DNA of 64,000 nt from Gordonia jacobaea (GTDB lineage: Bacteria > Actinomycetota > Actinomycetes > Mycobacteriales > Mycobacteriaceae), in NCBI RefSeq assembly GCF_001186365.1, contig NZ_LDTZ01000015.1:248001-312000 (forward strand), read 5' to 3'. The notes below the pieces were generated by a model. It was given only the letters and a program-made list of their open reading frames with translations, had not been told where the DNA came from and searched no databases. The first letter of the stretch is position 1. Each line of letters starts with the position of its first letter. The position numbers were made by a program, and so were the translations under genes. This document shows, piece after piece, positions 19,049-28,487 of this stretch.

Positions 19049-19918
19049 ATGTCCCACGAGGCAGCTCATTCCGACGCGCCCATCTACGGTGGCGCTCCAA
19101 CATCCGGCGAAGCCGCTCCGCGTCGACGCACCACCCGCATCCATCATCTGGCACAGATGAAAGAGCAAGGCGAGAAGTGGTCGATGCTCACCGCATACGA
19201 CTATTCGACGGCCCGCATCTTCGACGAGGCCGAGATCCCTGTTCTGCTGGTCGGCGATTCCGCCGCCAACGTCGTCCTCGGCTACGACACCACCATCCCC
19301 GTCTCGATCGACGAGCTGATCCCGCTCGCGCGTGCCGTCGTCCGCGGCGCACCCCACGCGCTGGTCGTCGCCGACCTCCCGTTCGGTAGCTACGAAGCAG
19401 GTCCGCAGCAGGCACTCGAGACGGCCGTCCGCTTCTTCAAGGAGACCGGGGCACACGCGGTCAAACTCGAAGGCGGAGAACGCGTTGCCGACCAGATCGC
19501 CTCGCTGACCGCAGCCGGAATCCCCGTGATGGCGCACATCGGTTTCACCCCGCAGAGCGTCAACGGACTCGGCGGCTTCCGCGTCCAGGGTCGCGGCGAC
19601 GCGGCGGACCAGCTCATCGCCGACGCGATCGCCGTCCAGGAAGCCGGTGCATTCGCTGTCGTCATGGAAATGGTCCCCGCAGAACTCGCGGCACAGATCA
19701 CGCGCAAACTCACCATCCCGACGGTCGGCATCGGAGCGGGCAACGAAACCGATGCCCAGGTGCTCGTCTGGCAGGACATGGCAGGCTTCACGCACGGCAA
19801 GACCGCACGGTTCGTCAAGCGGTACGCCGACGTCGGCGGCGAATTGCGCACCGCCGCAGCGACTTACGCCGACGAGGTGCGCCGCGGAGTGTTCCCCGCT
19901 CCCGAGCACAGCTACTGA
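19049..19918 (+). CDS. panB: 3-methyl-2-oxobutanoate hydroxymethyltransferase
   Basis: First committed enzyme of pantothenate (and so CoA) synthesis: adds a hydroxymethyl group from methylene-tetrahydrofolate to ketoisovalerate. 289 residues. Signatures: [33 protein letters not shown] (metal Asp), [30 protein letters not shown] and [21 protein letters not shown]. The ATG at 19049 follows GAGGAAGAAAAGAG; the longer open frame has no family similarity. No panC or panD is adjacent. Confidence 0.96.
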   Translation: MSHEAAHSDAPIYGGAPTSGEAAPRRRTTRIHHLAQMKEQGEKWSMLTAYDYSTARIFDEAEIPVLLVGDSAANVVLGYDTTIPVSIDELIPLARAVVRGAPHALVVADLPFGSYEAGPQQALETAVRFFKETGAHAVKLEGGERVADQIASLTAAGIPVMAHIGFTPQSVNGLGGFRVQGRGDAADQLIADAIAVQEAGAFAVVMEMVPAELAAQITRKLTIPTVGIGAGNETDAQVLVWQDMAGFTHGKTARFVKRYADVGGELRTAAATYADEVRRGVFPAPEHSY

Positions 19919-19952
19919 CCGACAGATCTGATCCACACCCGGCGCGGCCGGT

Positions 19953-19985
19953 CTGATTCGCATCGGCGCGGCCGATCCGAATCAG
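19953..19985 (+). terminator. Stem-loop after panB
   Basis: Outer stem CTGATTCG / CGAATCAG and inner stem ATCGGC / GCCGAT around a GCG loop, 34 nt after the panB stop. Confidence 0.65.
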
Positions 19986-20016
19986 GTCGGCATAGCGTTC
20001 GGCATAGGGTGAGGGC

Positions 20017-20985
20017 ATGCGAAGCCTCTACCCGCCCATCGAGCCCTACGCGTCGGGACATCTGGCTGTCGACGACGGCCAGGAGATCTATTGGGAGACC
20101 TCCGGCAATCCCGAGGGGAAGCCGGCGGTGTTCGTCCACGGCGGTCCCGGCGGAGGCACCTCCCCCGATCAACGTCGCTTCTTCGACCCCGCGCGCTATC
20201 GGATCGTCTTGTTCGACCAACGCGGCTGCGGAAAGTCGCGTCCCCACATCGCCGACGGCGCCGACCTCTCGGTGAACACCACTCCCAAGTTGATCGCCGA
20301 CATGGAGTCGTTGCGCACACACCTCGGCATCGAGCGCTGGCAGGTGTTCGGCGGTTCGTGGGGTTCGACGCTCGGGCTCGCCTACGCGCAGGCACACCCC
20401 GACCGCGTCACCGAGTTGGTGCTCCGCGGCATCTTCCTGCTGCGTCGCAGTGAAATCGACTGGTACTACAACGGCGGTGCCGCGCATATCTACCCCGACG
20501 TGTGGGAGTCGTATCTCGCACCGATACCCGAAGACGAACGCGACGGCGACCTCGTCGCCGCCTATCACCGACTACTCACCTCCGATGACCCCGACGTCGC
20601 GGTTGCCGCCGCACGTGCCTGGACCGGCTGGGAGCAGGCGACGAGCTACCTCATCCCCAAGCCCGAAGAGGCAGCGGCGTCGAAGGAAGACGCGGGACCG
20701 CGGTTCGACCTCGCGTTCGCCTCGATCGAGAATCACTACTTCGTGAATCACGGCTTCCTCGAGGATGGCCAGCTACTCCGCGACATCGACCGCATCGCAC
20801 ACATACCGGCGGTGATCGTGCAGGGCCGATACGACGTCGTGTGTCCGATGCGCAGCGCCTGGGATCTCCACCGCGCGTGGCCGTCGGCGACACTGCACGT
20901 CGTCGCCGACGCAGGCCACGCATCGTTCGAGCCGGGCATCGCACATCACCTCGTCGAAGCGACCGATGTCTTCGCCGATCGCTGA
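20017..20985 (+). CDS. pip: Proline iminopeptidase
   Basis: Serine peptidase (S33) that removes N-terminal proline from peptides. 322 residues, the normal length. Visible: VFVHGGPGGGT (oxyanion), FDQRGCGKSRPH, the nucleophile in FGGSWGSTLGLAYAQ (G-x-S-x-G), GRYDVVCP with the catalytic Asp and a C-terminal DAGHASFEPG histidine. Cytoplasmic: no signal peptide. Stands alone between panB and the CYTH/CHAD gene. Confidence 0.94.
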   Translation: MRSLYPPIEPYASGHLAVDDGQEIYWETSGNPEGKPAVFVHGGPGGGTSPDQRRFFDPARYRIVLFDQRGCGKSRPHIADGADLSVNTTPKLIADMESLRTHLGIERWQVFGGSWGSTLGLAYAQAHPDRVTELVLRGIFLLRRSEIDWYYNGGAAHIYPDVWESYLAPIPEDERDGDLVAAYHRLLTSDDPDVAVAAARAWTGWEQATSYLIPKPEEAAASKEDAGPRFDLAFASIENHYFVNHGFLEDGQLLRDIDRIAHIPAVIVQGRYDVVCPMRSAWDLHRAWPSATLHVVADAGHASFEPGIAHHLVEATDVFADR

Positions 20986-21031
20986 CCCGGTCGCCTAGAC
21001 TCAAATCACCTAATACCGACAGGAGAACGAG

Positions 21032-22528
21032 TTGCCCGCAAGCGAGCAGGTCGAGGTGGAACTCAAATTCGATGTCGATCCGGGCATCACACCGCCCGAC
21101 CTTCGCGTCCTCCCGGGCGTGGTGGCGGCCACGGAGCCGGAGACGTTCACTCTCGACGCAACGTACTTCGACACAGAGAACCTCGACCTGGCGTCGAACC
21201 GAATCACCATGCGGCGCAGGCGCGGTGGGCATGACGAGGGGTGGCACCTCAAGCGGCCCGCCGATGTGCCGGGAGCGCGACGCGAACTGCAGGTGACCTT
21301 CGACGACGCGCCCGCCGACGGCGACATCCCCGACGCACTCGTCGACCCGGTACTCGTCTACACCCGGCATCGGCCACTGATGCCCGTGGCGGCGATCTCG
21401 ACCGTCCGCACGATCACGACGCTGCTGGGAACCGACGGCGTGAAGCTCGCCGAGTTCGCCGACGACCGCGTGACCGCGCAGTCGCTGCTACCGGGCGGGT
21501 CGTCGCAGCAGTGGTCCGAGTGGGAGATCGAACTCCTCGAGGGCGGCACCCCGAAACTGCTCAAGGCCGCACACAAATTGCTCCGTGGCGCGGGCGGTCG
21601 GGAACCGTCGAGTGCGTCGAAACTCGCACGAGCCATCGGTTCGACGCCCGCGGTGACACCGCCTGCCACACTGGGTCGTCACCCGTCGGCGCTCGAATTG
21701 GTGATCGCCGACGTCACCCGGCACCGGAACTCGCTCATCGCCTGGGATCCACTGGTTCGTGAGGACGCCGACGACGCCGTGCACCAGATGCGCGTGACCG
21801 CACGCCGCATGCGCAGTGTGTTCTCCGGCTTTCCGACGGTGCTCGACGCCGCGCGCACCGACCACATCGCAGGCGAACTGAAACTGCTGGCACGCATTCT
21901 CGGCGACGCACGCGATTCCGAGGTGCAACTGGAGATCGACAGCGCTCTGCTGCGCGACGAGGTCGCGTCGGAGACGCTGGTGAACGCGTTGGCGGGCAAG
22001 GAATCCGCGGCACACGACCGCGCCGTCGCCGCGACCCACGCGGCGATGAATTCGGAACGCTACTTCCGACTACTCGACGCCATCGACGAACTGATCGCCG
22101 ATCCGCCTGCCGGACCAGACGCCGACCTGCCCGCGACGACCGCAGTCGACAAGGCGATCACCAAGAGCCGCAAGCACATTCGGAAATCCCAACGCGAACT
22201 CGCAGAGCTGACCGAGGGATCGCACGAGTGGTCGGAGCAGTTGCACACCATCCGCAAGCGCGCAAAACGACTGCGCTACAGCACCGATGCCGCCGAGCCC
22301 CTGCAGAAGAAGAAGTACAAGAAGATCTCGCAGACGGCCAAAGAACTCCAGTCGGCGTTGGGCGACTACAACGACTCGCGGATCAACCGCGCGCGGCTGG
22401 CCGAGCTGGCGGCGTCGGGCGAGTTGTCGGGCTTGGACCTGTTCGTGCTCGGCCGGATCGACGCTCGTGAACAGGCCAACGGCGAGCAGGCGATTGCCGC
22501 ATACCGCAAGGCATCCAAGGATCTCTGA
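21032..22528 (+). CDS. CYTH and CHAD domain protein
   Basis: 498 residues. The N-terminal CYTH (triphosphate tunnel metalloenzyme) domain opens with VEVELKFDVD, the ExExK motif, and has the beta-strand arginine/lysine patterns ITMRRRRGG and WHLKRP. The C-terminal CHAD domain (about 210-498) is helical with repeated histidines and basic residues (VHQMRVTARRMRSVF, LHTIRKRAKRLRYS), which bind polyphosphate in known members. TTG start, supported by AGGAGAACGAG 4-10 nt upstream. Likely acts on or senses inorganic polyphosphate; not proven. Corresponds by position to Rv2226. Confidence 0.9.
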   Translation: MPASEQVEVELKFDVDPGITPPDLRVLPGVVAATEPETFTLDATYFDTENLDLASNRITMRRRRGGHDEGWHLKRPADVPGARRELQVTFDDAPADGDIPDALVDPVLVYTRHRPLMPVAAISTVRTITTLLGTDGVKLAEFADDRVTAQSLLPGGSSQQWSEWEIELLEGGTPKLLKAAHKLLRGAGGREPSSASKLARAIGSTPAVTPPATLGRHPSALELVIADVTRHRNSLIAWDPLVREDADDAVHQMRVTARRMRSVFSGFPTVLDAARTDHIAGELKLLARILGDARDSEVQLEIDSALLRDEVASETLVNALAGKESAAHDRAVAATHAAMNSERYFRLLDAIDELIADPPAGPDADLPATTAVDKAITKSRKHIRKSQRELAELTEGSHEWSEQLHTIRKRAKRLRYSTDAAEPLQKKKYKKISQTAKELQSALGDYNDSRINRARLAELAASGELSGLDLFVLGRIDAREQANGEQAIAAYRKASKDL

Positions 22529-22555
22529 CGCCCAAGCGTCCGATGCGGGCGACCG

Positions 22556-23989
22556 CTAGACGTCCGATGGCGCGAAGCGGACCGTCCGCGACGTCGGGTC
22601 GGCTGCGGTCAGGGTGACCTCGATGTTGGAGGCCGCGGTCGGAGAGCCTTCGGATTCGGCGAGGATCGGCGGTTGCTCGATGAAGATCTTCGCGCGCTTC
22701 TTCGCTGTCGCCTCGGAGAGGACCACGGCGTCGAAGCGCTCGCCGACGCGGTCGGTGAGTATCACCGATTCGGCGAGATCGGTGCTCGCCCGGTCGGCAG
22801 AAGACCCGAGCGAATCGGCGGATCGTAGGATGCCCGGCAGCGTCGGCAATGCACGTAACACCCAGTCGGGCACAGGGTTTCCCGATGTCACGGCCAGGCA
22901 CACCTCGGTGGCGAATCGATCGCCGAGGCGTCGCAGTGGCGCTGTCACGTGTGCGTAGACACCGCCGATGGCCGAGTGCACCATCTCGTCGCGGGTTGCG
23001 GGGGCCGTGTTCGCCTCGCCGGTCTGCACGCCGAGCGGGAGATACCCCGCGCCGCGCATGAGCGAACTCGCCTGCGACATCAGGGCGAGGGTCGACGGCT
23101 CGTCGACCGGAAGTCCGGCGAGGAACTGTCCGGGAGTCGCGCCGTCGGGCCACGCCACATCGAGAGCGTCTGCTGTCGCCCTGAGCTTGTCGACGGCGTC
23201 GGCGGGTGCCGGCGGCAGCGTGCGGAGCAGCCCGATGCCCGCGTCGGCCATGATCTGTCCGGCGCAGGTGCCGGTGAGTAACGACAACTGCGAATTCCAC
23301 ATGTCGGCGGGCGTGCGGGCTGCGAGGGAGAGCGTCCACCCGTCGTCGACACGGGTCACCTCCTGGTCGGGTAGATCGAGCTCGATTGCCCCGCGCGCCA
23401 GCGCAACTCGACGTCGGAGCTCACCGAAGGCGGGCAGCGCGCTGATCGAAGGGTGCAGGGTGCGCGCGTCGGCGTCCGCGGTCACTCCCGCGTAGTCGAG
23501 TCGAGCGACCGATTCCACGAGTGCACGCTCGAGGTGCACTCCGGCCACCTCACCGTCGGGTGCGACGCGGATAGTCCACAGCACCGCGGGACGCGTCACG
23601 CCGGGGAGCAGCGATCCCGATCCCTCCGACAGCACCCTCGGATGCAATGGCACCGACCCGTCGGGGAAGTAAATGGTCGCGCCGCGACGTCGACTCTCGG
23701 CATCGAGCGCATGCTCTGGCCGAACGAGCGCGGCGACGTCGGCTATCGCGTAGTGGACCTCGAAACCGTCTGCGTCGAACGACATCGCAACCGCCTGGTC
23801 GAGGTCCATCGACCCCGGCGGGTCGATCGTGACCAGCGGAATGTCGCGGCGGTCAACACGCTCGGCGGCGTGTGCGTCGACCGCGTGCTCCGCCTCGTCG
23901 AGCGCGGCTTCGCCGTAGTCCTCGCAGATCCCCAGCTCGGTGCGGATCGACTCGAAGTCGATATCGGGGGCGGAGAATCTGCGCTGCAC
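22556..23989 (-). CDS. RNB-domain ribonuclease (RNase II/R family)
   Basis: 3'-5' exoribonuclease-like protein, 477 residues from the GTG at 23989 (VQRRFSAPDIDFESIRTELG). The RNB active-site segment IDPPGSMDLDQAVAMSFD is intact with its metal aspartates, followed by HYAIADVAALVRP, TIYFPDGSVPLHPR and the late RNB motif SAIGGVYAHVTAPLRRLGDRF. No separate S1 domain is seen, as in other short actinobacterial RNB proteins. The start is uncertain: the frame stays open for another 182 codons across a 21-bp tandem repeat and antisense to rnpB, and GTGs at 24127 and 24148 would add a heptapeptide-repeat N-terminus. No clear ribosome site was found for any choice. Confidence 0.85.
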   Translation of the reverse strand: MQRRFSAPDIDFESIRTELGICEDYGEAALDEAEHAVDAHAAERVDRRDIPLVTIDPPGSMDLDQAVAMSFDADGFEVHYAIADVAALVRPEHALDAESRRRGATIYFPDGSVPLHPRVLSEGSGSLLPGVTRPAVLWTIRVAPDGEVAGVHLERALVESVARLDYAGVTADADARTLHPSISALPAFGELRRRVALARGAIELDLPDQEVTRVDDGWTLSLAARTPADMWNSQLSLLTGTCAGQIMADAGIGLLRTLPPAPADAVDKLRATADALDVAWPDGATPGQFLAGLPVDEPSTLALMSQASSLMRGAGYLPLGVQTGEANTAPATRDEMVHSAIGGVYAHVTAPLRRLGDRFATEVCLAVTSGNPVPDWVLRALPTLPGILRSADSLGSSADRASTDLAESVILTDRVGERFDAVVLSEATAKKRAKIFIEQPPILAESEGSPTAASNIEVTLTAADPTSRTVRFAPSDV

Positions 23990-24001
23990 ACACTCGACAC
24001 T

Positions 24002-24169
24002 ATCGCCGACCGTGCGCTCCAGACTGCCGACTGTGCGCCTCGTACCGTCGACTGGGCGCCTCTGACCGTCGACTGGGCGCTCCAGACCGTCGACTGTGCG
24101 CTCCAGAGTGCCGACTGTGCGCCTCACACCGTCGACTGGGCGCTCCACACCGTCGACTGTGCGTGCTGG
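24002..24169. repeat. Tandem repeat, 21 bp x 8
   Basis: Eight head-to-tail units of exactly 21 bp, of the type ACCGTCGACTGKGCGCTCCAG, starting at 24002, 24023, 24044, 24065, 24086, 24107, 24128 and 24149. Units 4, 5 and 7 differ at only one or two bases; the outer units are more divergent. Each unit holds the palindrome GTCGAC or a one-base variant. The array lies between the RNB ribonuclease start and the rnpB promoter, ending 29 bp before the RNA. Confidence 0.95.
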
Positions 24170-24187
24170 ATGCCCGTGCCAGCGGGC

Positions 24188-24193
24188 TAAGCT
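24188..24193 (+). promoter_or_regulatory. Candidate -10 box of rnpB
   Basis: TAAGCT (TAnnnT) ends about 5 bp before the P1 helix of the RNase P RNA. No matching -35 box was recognised; the upstream sequence is the last repeat unit. Confidence 0.35.
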
Positions 24194-24197
24194 GTAC

Positions 24198-24611
<414 letters not shown>

Positions 24612-24681
24612 CCGGTCCTGATATACCCACTCGGCCGTATGTGACGCCCACTCGGCGGTATACGACGCCCGGTCGGCAGGG

Positions 24682-25341
24682 TCAGTTCAGGTGCGCGGTC
24701 TCGTTAACCGAGCGCACCACCGAGCCGCCGTCCGGGTAGAACTCGGTGACCGATACGGACGCGAGGTCGAGGTGGAGGTGGAACAGCAGCTCCGGCCCGA
24801 CTGTCAGCGCGTGTTGGAGCAGCGTCTTGATCGGTGTCACGTGCGACACCACCACAACGGTCTGCCCCGAATACTCCTGGACCAGTTGGTCTTTCGCGGC
24901 GATCACCCGCTCGGCCACCTGCGCGAAGCTTTCGCCGTCCGGTGCCGGGGCGGTGTGATCGCCGAGCCAGCGGGCGTGCACCTGCGGGTCGCGGGCAGCG
25001 GCCTCGGAAAACGTCAGCCCTTCCCAGCCACCGAAGTCGTTCTCGATGAAGCCGGCATCCTCGATCACCTCGCCACCGATGCGGTCGACGACGGCCTGCG
25101 CGGTCTGGCGTGCGCGGTCGAGTGGCGAACTGACGACGGCGGCGACGTCGACCTCCGCGGCGATTCTCGACGCCGCGGCGAGTGCCTGCTGCTCCCCCAG
25201 CTCGGTCAGCCGGGGGTTACCGCGCCCCGAATAACGTCGTTCGATCGACAGCGGCGTCTGGCCGTGACGTAGTAGCACGAGGCGCGTCGGTTCTGCGCGC
25301 TGTCCCTGCCACGACGGTGTGGCCACGGAGCCAGAGCTCAC
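24682..25341 (-). CDS. Histidine phosphatase (phosphoglycerate mutase-like), stand-alone
   Basis: 219 residues with the histidine phosphatase pattern: LVLLRHGQTPLS (catalytic His in RHG), SSPLDRARQTAQ, ENDFGGWEGLTF, DGESFAQVAERV and VVVVSHVTPIKTLL (second His). In M. tuberculosis Rv2228c this domain is the C-terminal half of a fusion with an RNase HI domain; here no RNase H sequence precedes it, since the zinc-ribbon gene ends 8 nt before the GTG start at 25341. In M. tuberculosis the phosphatase half has alpha-ribazole phosphatase-like activity, which fits the neighbouring cobC and cobD. No membrane or export signal. Confidence 0.88.
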   Translation of the reverse strand: MSSGSVATPSWQGQRAEPTRLVLLRHGQTPLSIERRYSGRGNPRLTELGEQQALAAASRIAAEVDVAAVVSSPLDRARQTAQAVVDRIGGEVIEDAGFIENDFGGWEGLTFSEAAARDPQVHARWLGDHTAPAPDGESFAQVAERVIAAKDQLVQEYSGQTVVVVSHVTPIKTLLQHALTVGPELLFHLHLDLASVSVTEFYPDGGSVVRSVNETAHLN

Positions 25342-25349
25342 GGTTACGC

Positions 25350-26087
25350 CTACAGACCGGACTCGTTGGTGCGGACGAGAACCGCGCCGCACTCCTCGCA
25401 GCGGACCACGTCGTCTGCGGCGGCAGCGGCGATCGACGCGAGGGTCCCGCGGTCGAGCTCCATCCGGCACGCTCCGCAGCGTCGTGCCCGCAACAGACCC
25501 GCGCCAACCTTGCCCGCGGCGCGCTGACGGTCGTAGATCGCGAGAAGGTCAGCGGGAATGTCACCGGCGATCGCCTCGCGGCGCGTCGTCGCGACCTCAC
25601 GATCAGCGTCGATGGTCGCTTTGGCCTCGTCGCGTCGTTTCTCGGCGTCGGCGAGCTGGGTCTGCAGATGTTCGACGGTCGCCGACGCGCGCTGCCGTTC
25701 TGCTTCGACGGCTTCCTGCCGTTCCATGACGCCGAGGAGGTCGTCTTCGAGGACTGAGCGGCGGCGGGCGAGACTGCCGAGCTCGTGCTGCAACTCCGAC
25801 AATGCCTTGGGCGCCAGGCCCCCGCCGGCGAGCAGCGCGGAGTCCTTGCGCTCGCGGTCGGCCATCCCGGTCACCTCGCTGTCGACGCGTCGATACTCGC
25901 GGGTGAGGTCTTCAGCGGAGATGTCGGCGCGCACGAGGTCGTCGCGAGTCGAGTCGATCCGGGTGGTGAGCTCGGCGATCTCGGCTACCTCTGGAAGTGA
26001 TCTGCCGCGATGGTCGACGCGCGCCACGACGGCATCGGCGTCGGCAAGGTCGAGCAACTGCCGCTGCGCGGACGGGTCGGCCTTCAC
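25350..26087 (-). CDS. C4 zinc-ribbon, coiled-coil protein
   Basis: 245 residues: a long coiled-coil (about 5-190, rich in Glu/Arg/Ala heptads such as LEDDLLGVMERQEAVEAERQRA) followed by a zinc ribbon with paired cysteines CGACR and CEECG near the C-terminus. Matches the conserved Rv2229c/CdsZ family; homologues are described as nucleic-acid or tRNA-associated proteins and the exact role is unsettled. GTG at 26087 (VKADPSAQRQLLDLAD) matches the usual family start. It precedes the phosphatase by 8 nt and follows the NIF3 gene by 70 nt. Confidence 0.88.
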   Translation of the reverse strand: MKADPSAQRQLLDLADADAVVARVDHRGRSLPEVAEIAELTTRIDSTRDDLVRADISAEDLTREYRRVDSEVTGMADRERKDSALLAGGGLAPKALSELQHELGSLARRRSVLEDDLLGVMERQEAVEAERQRASATVEHLQTQLADAEKRRDEAKATIDADREVATTRREAIAGDIPADLLAIYDRQRAAGKVGAGLLRARRCGACRMELDRGTLASIAAAAADDVVRCEECGAVLVRTNESGL

Positions 26088-26157
26088 TCGGCATCGACTT
26101 TCATGGGGCCTCCTCGGTTCACACGTTCGGTCAACGGTACGCGGTACCCGCTGTGGC

Positions 26158-27315
26158 TCAGCAATCCGCATGCACCGTGAACGGGTCCGTCGGCGTCGCG
26201 AAGACCTCGACGTCGAGCGCGAGCCTGTCCGCCAGCAGTTCGGCAACCTGTGTGCACCACGGGAATTCGGTGGCCCAGTGCCCCGCGTCGACCAGCACCG
26301 GTCCGCCGGCGCGCAGCGCCTCGTCGACCGGATGGTGCCGCAGGTCGCCGGTCAGATACAGGTCGACGCCGAGGCCACGCACCGTATCGAGCAGCGAGTC
26401 GCCGGCCCCACCGCACACCGCAACGGTCTCGACGACGCGGTCGGGCTCACCGGTTGCACGCACTCCCCACGGCGAGCGCAGCGCGCCGGCGGCTCGCGTC
26501 ACGAACTCCCCGACTGTCGACGGCGATGCGAGCCGCCCGATTCTGCCGAGACCGGTATCTGAGTCGATGGCTTCCTCGGCGAGGATGTCGAACGCGGGCT
26601 CCTCGTAGGGATGAGCAGCGCGCAACGCGGCAAGCACTGAGCGGCGCAGTCCGCGCGCCGCGACCATTTCCACCCGCGCTTCGTCGACATGAGTCCGTTC
26701 TCCCAGCGACCCGATCGTCGGGTTGGCCGCACCTCGCGCCTCGAACTGGCCGACGCCGACCACCGACCACGCGCAGTCGCGGTATTCACCGATCGCCCCG
26801 GCTCCCGCGGCGAACATCGCCTCGCTGACCTGCTCGGCGCTGCCCTCGGGCACCATCACGACCCACTTGTCCATCGGCGCCAGCGGCGCGGGCTGCAGCG
26901 GTGATGTCTCGACGACGCCGAGCACGTCCGCGAGCGCGTCCGACACTCCCGGACGCGCGCTGTCGGCGTTGGTGTGCGCGGTGAACAACGCCGTGTGCGA
27001 GCGGATCAGCCGATGCAGCACAGAGCCTTTCGCGGTGTCGGCGGCAACCGAATCGACGCCGCGCAACAGCAGCGGATGGTGCGCGACGATGATGTCGACG
27101 TCGCCTGCGACCGCCGCGTCGACGACGGCATCGGTGACGTCGACGCAGATCAGCGCCCGCGCAACGGCTTCCGTGCGATCCCCGCACACGAGTCCCACCG
27201 AGTCCCACGCTTCCGCCAGTCTCGGCGGGTAGGCGCGATCGAGTAGATCGGCAACCGACCCCACTGATGTCTCAACCCCTGATGTCCCCGTTGCGAACTC
27301 ATCCTCATGCGTCAT
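26158..27315 (-). CDS. NIF3-like dinuclear metal-centre protein (GTP cyclohydrolase I type 2 family)
   Basis: 385 residues. NIF3 metal ligands are visible as IIVAHHPLLLRGVD (HH) near residue 75, FTAHTNADSARPG (H-T-N-x-D) near residue 112, and the C-terminal GHWATEFPW histidine/glutamate pair. An inserted domain of about 100 residues between them, with the HPYEEPAFDI segment, is the usual PII-like insertion of longer NIF3 proteins. The start overlaps the end of cobC by 11 nt. Biochemical role unproven across the family. Confidence 0.92.
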   Translation of the reverse strand: MTHEDEFATGTSGVETSVGSVADLLDRAYPPRLAEAWDSVGLVCGDRTEAVARALICVDVTDAVVDAAVAGDVDIIVAHHPLLLRGVDSVAADTAKGSVLHRLIRSHTALFTAHTNADSARPGVSDALADVLGVVETSPLQPAPLAPMDKWVVMVPEGSAEQVSEAMFAAGAGAIGEYRDCAWSVVGVGQFEARGAANPTIGSLGERTHVDEARVEMVAARGLRRSVLAALRAAHPYEEPAFDILAEEAIDSDTGLGRIGRLASPSTVGEFVTRAAGALRSPWGVRATGEPDRVVETVAVCGGAGDSLLDTVRGLGVDLYLTGDLRHHPVDEALRAGGPVLVDAGHWATEFPWCTQVAELLADRLALDVEVFATPTDPFTVHADC

Positions 27316-28396
27316 CGTCGACGTCCTTTCGTGCGCGGGCGAGTGCGTCGATCATCGCGGTGACAGTGGCGTTGTCGCGTACCGCGAGCCGTAGGTGATC
27401 GCCGTCGAGGCCGACGAAGTTGGCGCAGCTCCGCACTCCGAAACCCGCTGCGCGAAGGGCATTCTTGACCGCGATTCCATTCGGCATCTCGATGAGGATG
27501 AACGGCGCGGTGGGTGGTGTGCACACCCTGATCCCCGCGAGTGCGAGTCGCTCCAGCATGAGTTCTCGCTCGGCAGCGACGGCGCGAGCGGCGTCGTCGC
27601 AGAAGCGTTGGCCTGCGGGACCGACGCACTCCGCCAGCGCGGCGAGCGCGGGCGTCGACAACGGCCATGGTCGACGCCCCAGGCTCAACCGTTCGACGAT
27701 CTCGGGTGACGCCAGGAGGTACCCCGCGCGCAGGCCGGCAAGTCCGAAGGTCTTTGTCACACTGCGGATCACGACGACGTCGTCGGCTCGCATCGACGCG
27801 AGGGACTCCGGCTCACGCTCTCCGGTAACCGCGTCGACGGTGAGGTCGGCGAACGCCTCGTCGACGACGAGTATCCGACCCGGCCTGCGCATGGCATCGA
27901 GCGCGGCTCTGCTGTGCAACACCGACGTCGGGTTGGTCGGGTTGCCGACGACGACGAGGTCGGCATCGTCGGGGATGCGGTCGGCGATGTCGTCGGGGTC
28001 GATGCGCCACGGCGGCGGCAATTCCACCTGGGTGATGGGGATTCCGGCTGCCCGCAGCGCGATCTCCGGCTCGGTGAACGACGGCTGGACGAGCGCGGCG
28101 TGCCGGGAGCCGAGCCGCGGCAGCATCTCGAACCCGTCCGCGGCACCCGCGAGCAGCATGACCTCGCTCGGATCCCGTTGGTGTAGCGCACAGATCGCGG
28201 CGATCGCGGTATCGGCGAACGCGGCGCTTGGATACGACGCGAGGTGTGCACAGGCGTCGACGATCGCTGCGCGGACGAACTCGGGCGCCTCGCCGCGGAC
28301 GTTGACGGCGAAATCGACGACGCCGGGCTCAACGTCGACGTCGCCGTGTCGGCTGAGCCGGTACACGCTGTCCTGCGGAATCGAGCCTGCTGTCAT
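27305..28396 (-). CDS. cobC: CobC-like PLP-dependent aminotransferase (threonine-phosphate decarboxylase family)
   Basis: 363 residues, fold type I PLP enzyme related to histidinol-phosphate aminotransferase. VVGNPTNPTSVL binds PLP, ILVVDEAFADLT supplies the PLP Asp, and VIRSVTKTFGLAGLRAGYL holds the Schiff-base lysine (SVTKTFGLAG). C-terminal HLRLAVRDNATVTAMI supplies the substrate Arg. In cobamide synthesis such enzymes make aminopropanol phosphate; cobD lies 2.3 kb away. ATG at 28396 (MTAGSIPQ) is preferred over the longer frame. Position equals Rv2231c. Confidence 0.88.
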   Translation of the reverse strand: MTAGSIPQDSVYRLSRHGDVDVEPGVVDFAVNVRGEAPEFVRAAIVDACAHLASYPSAAFADTAIAAICALHQRDPSEVMLLAGAADGFEMLPRLGSRHAALVQPSFTEPEIALRAAGIPITQVELPPPWRIDPDDIADRIPDDADLVVVGNPTNPTSVLHSRAALDAMRRPGRILVVDEAFADLTVDAVTGEREPESLASMRADDVVVIRSVTKTFGLAGLRAGYLLASPEIVERLSLGRRPWPLSTPALAALAECVGPAGQRFCDDAARAVAAERELMLERLALAGIRVCTPPTAPFILIEMPNGIAVKNALRAAGFGVRSCANFVGLDGDHLRLAVRDNATVTAMIDALARARKDVDDDA

Positions 28397-28487
28397 AACC
28401 GTCGAGCCTAACGGTCGAGAGCCGACGGACACCCCGACCGCACCACGCTATTCGGACACCCACGGCGGTACATGTCACGATGGAGCC

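Noticed and set aside
24002..24169. CRISPR array
   Set aside because: Repeats are head-to-tail with no spacers and no cas genes in the window; a simple minisatellite.
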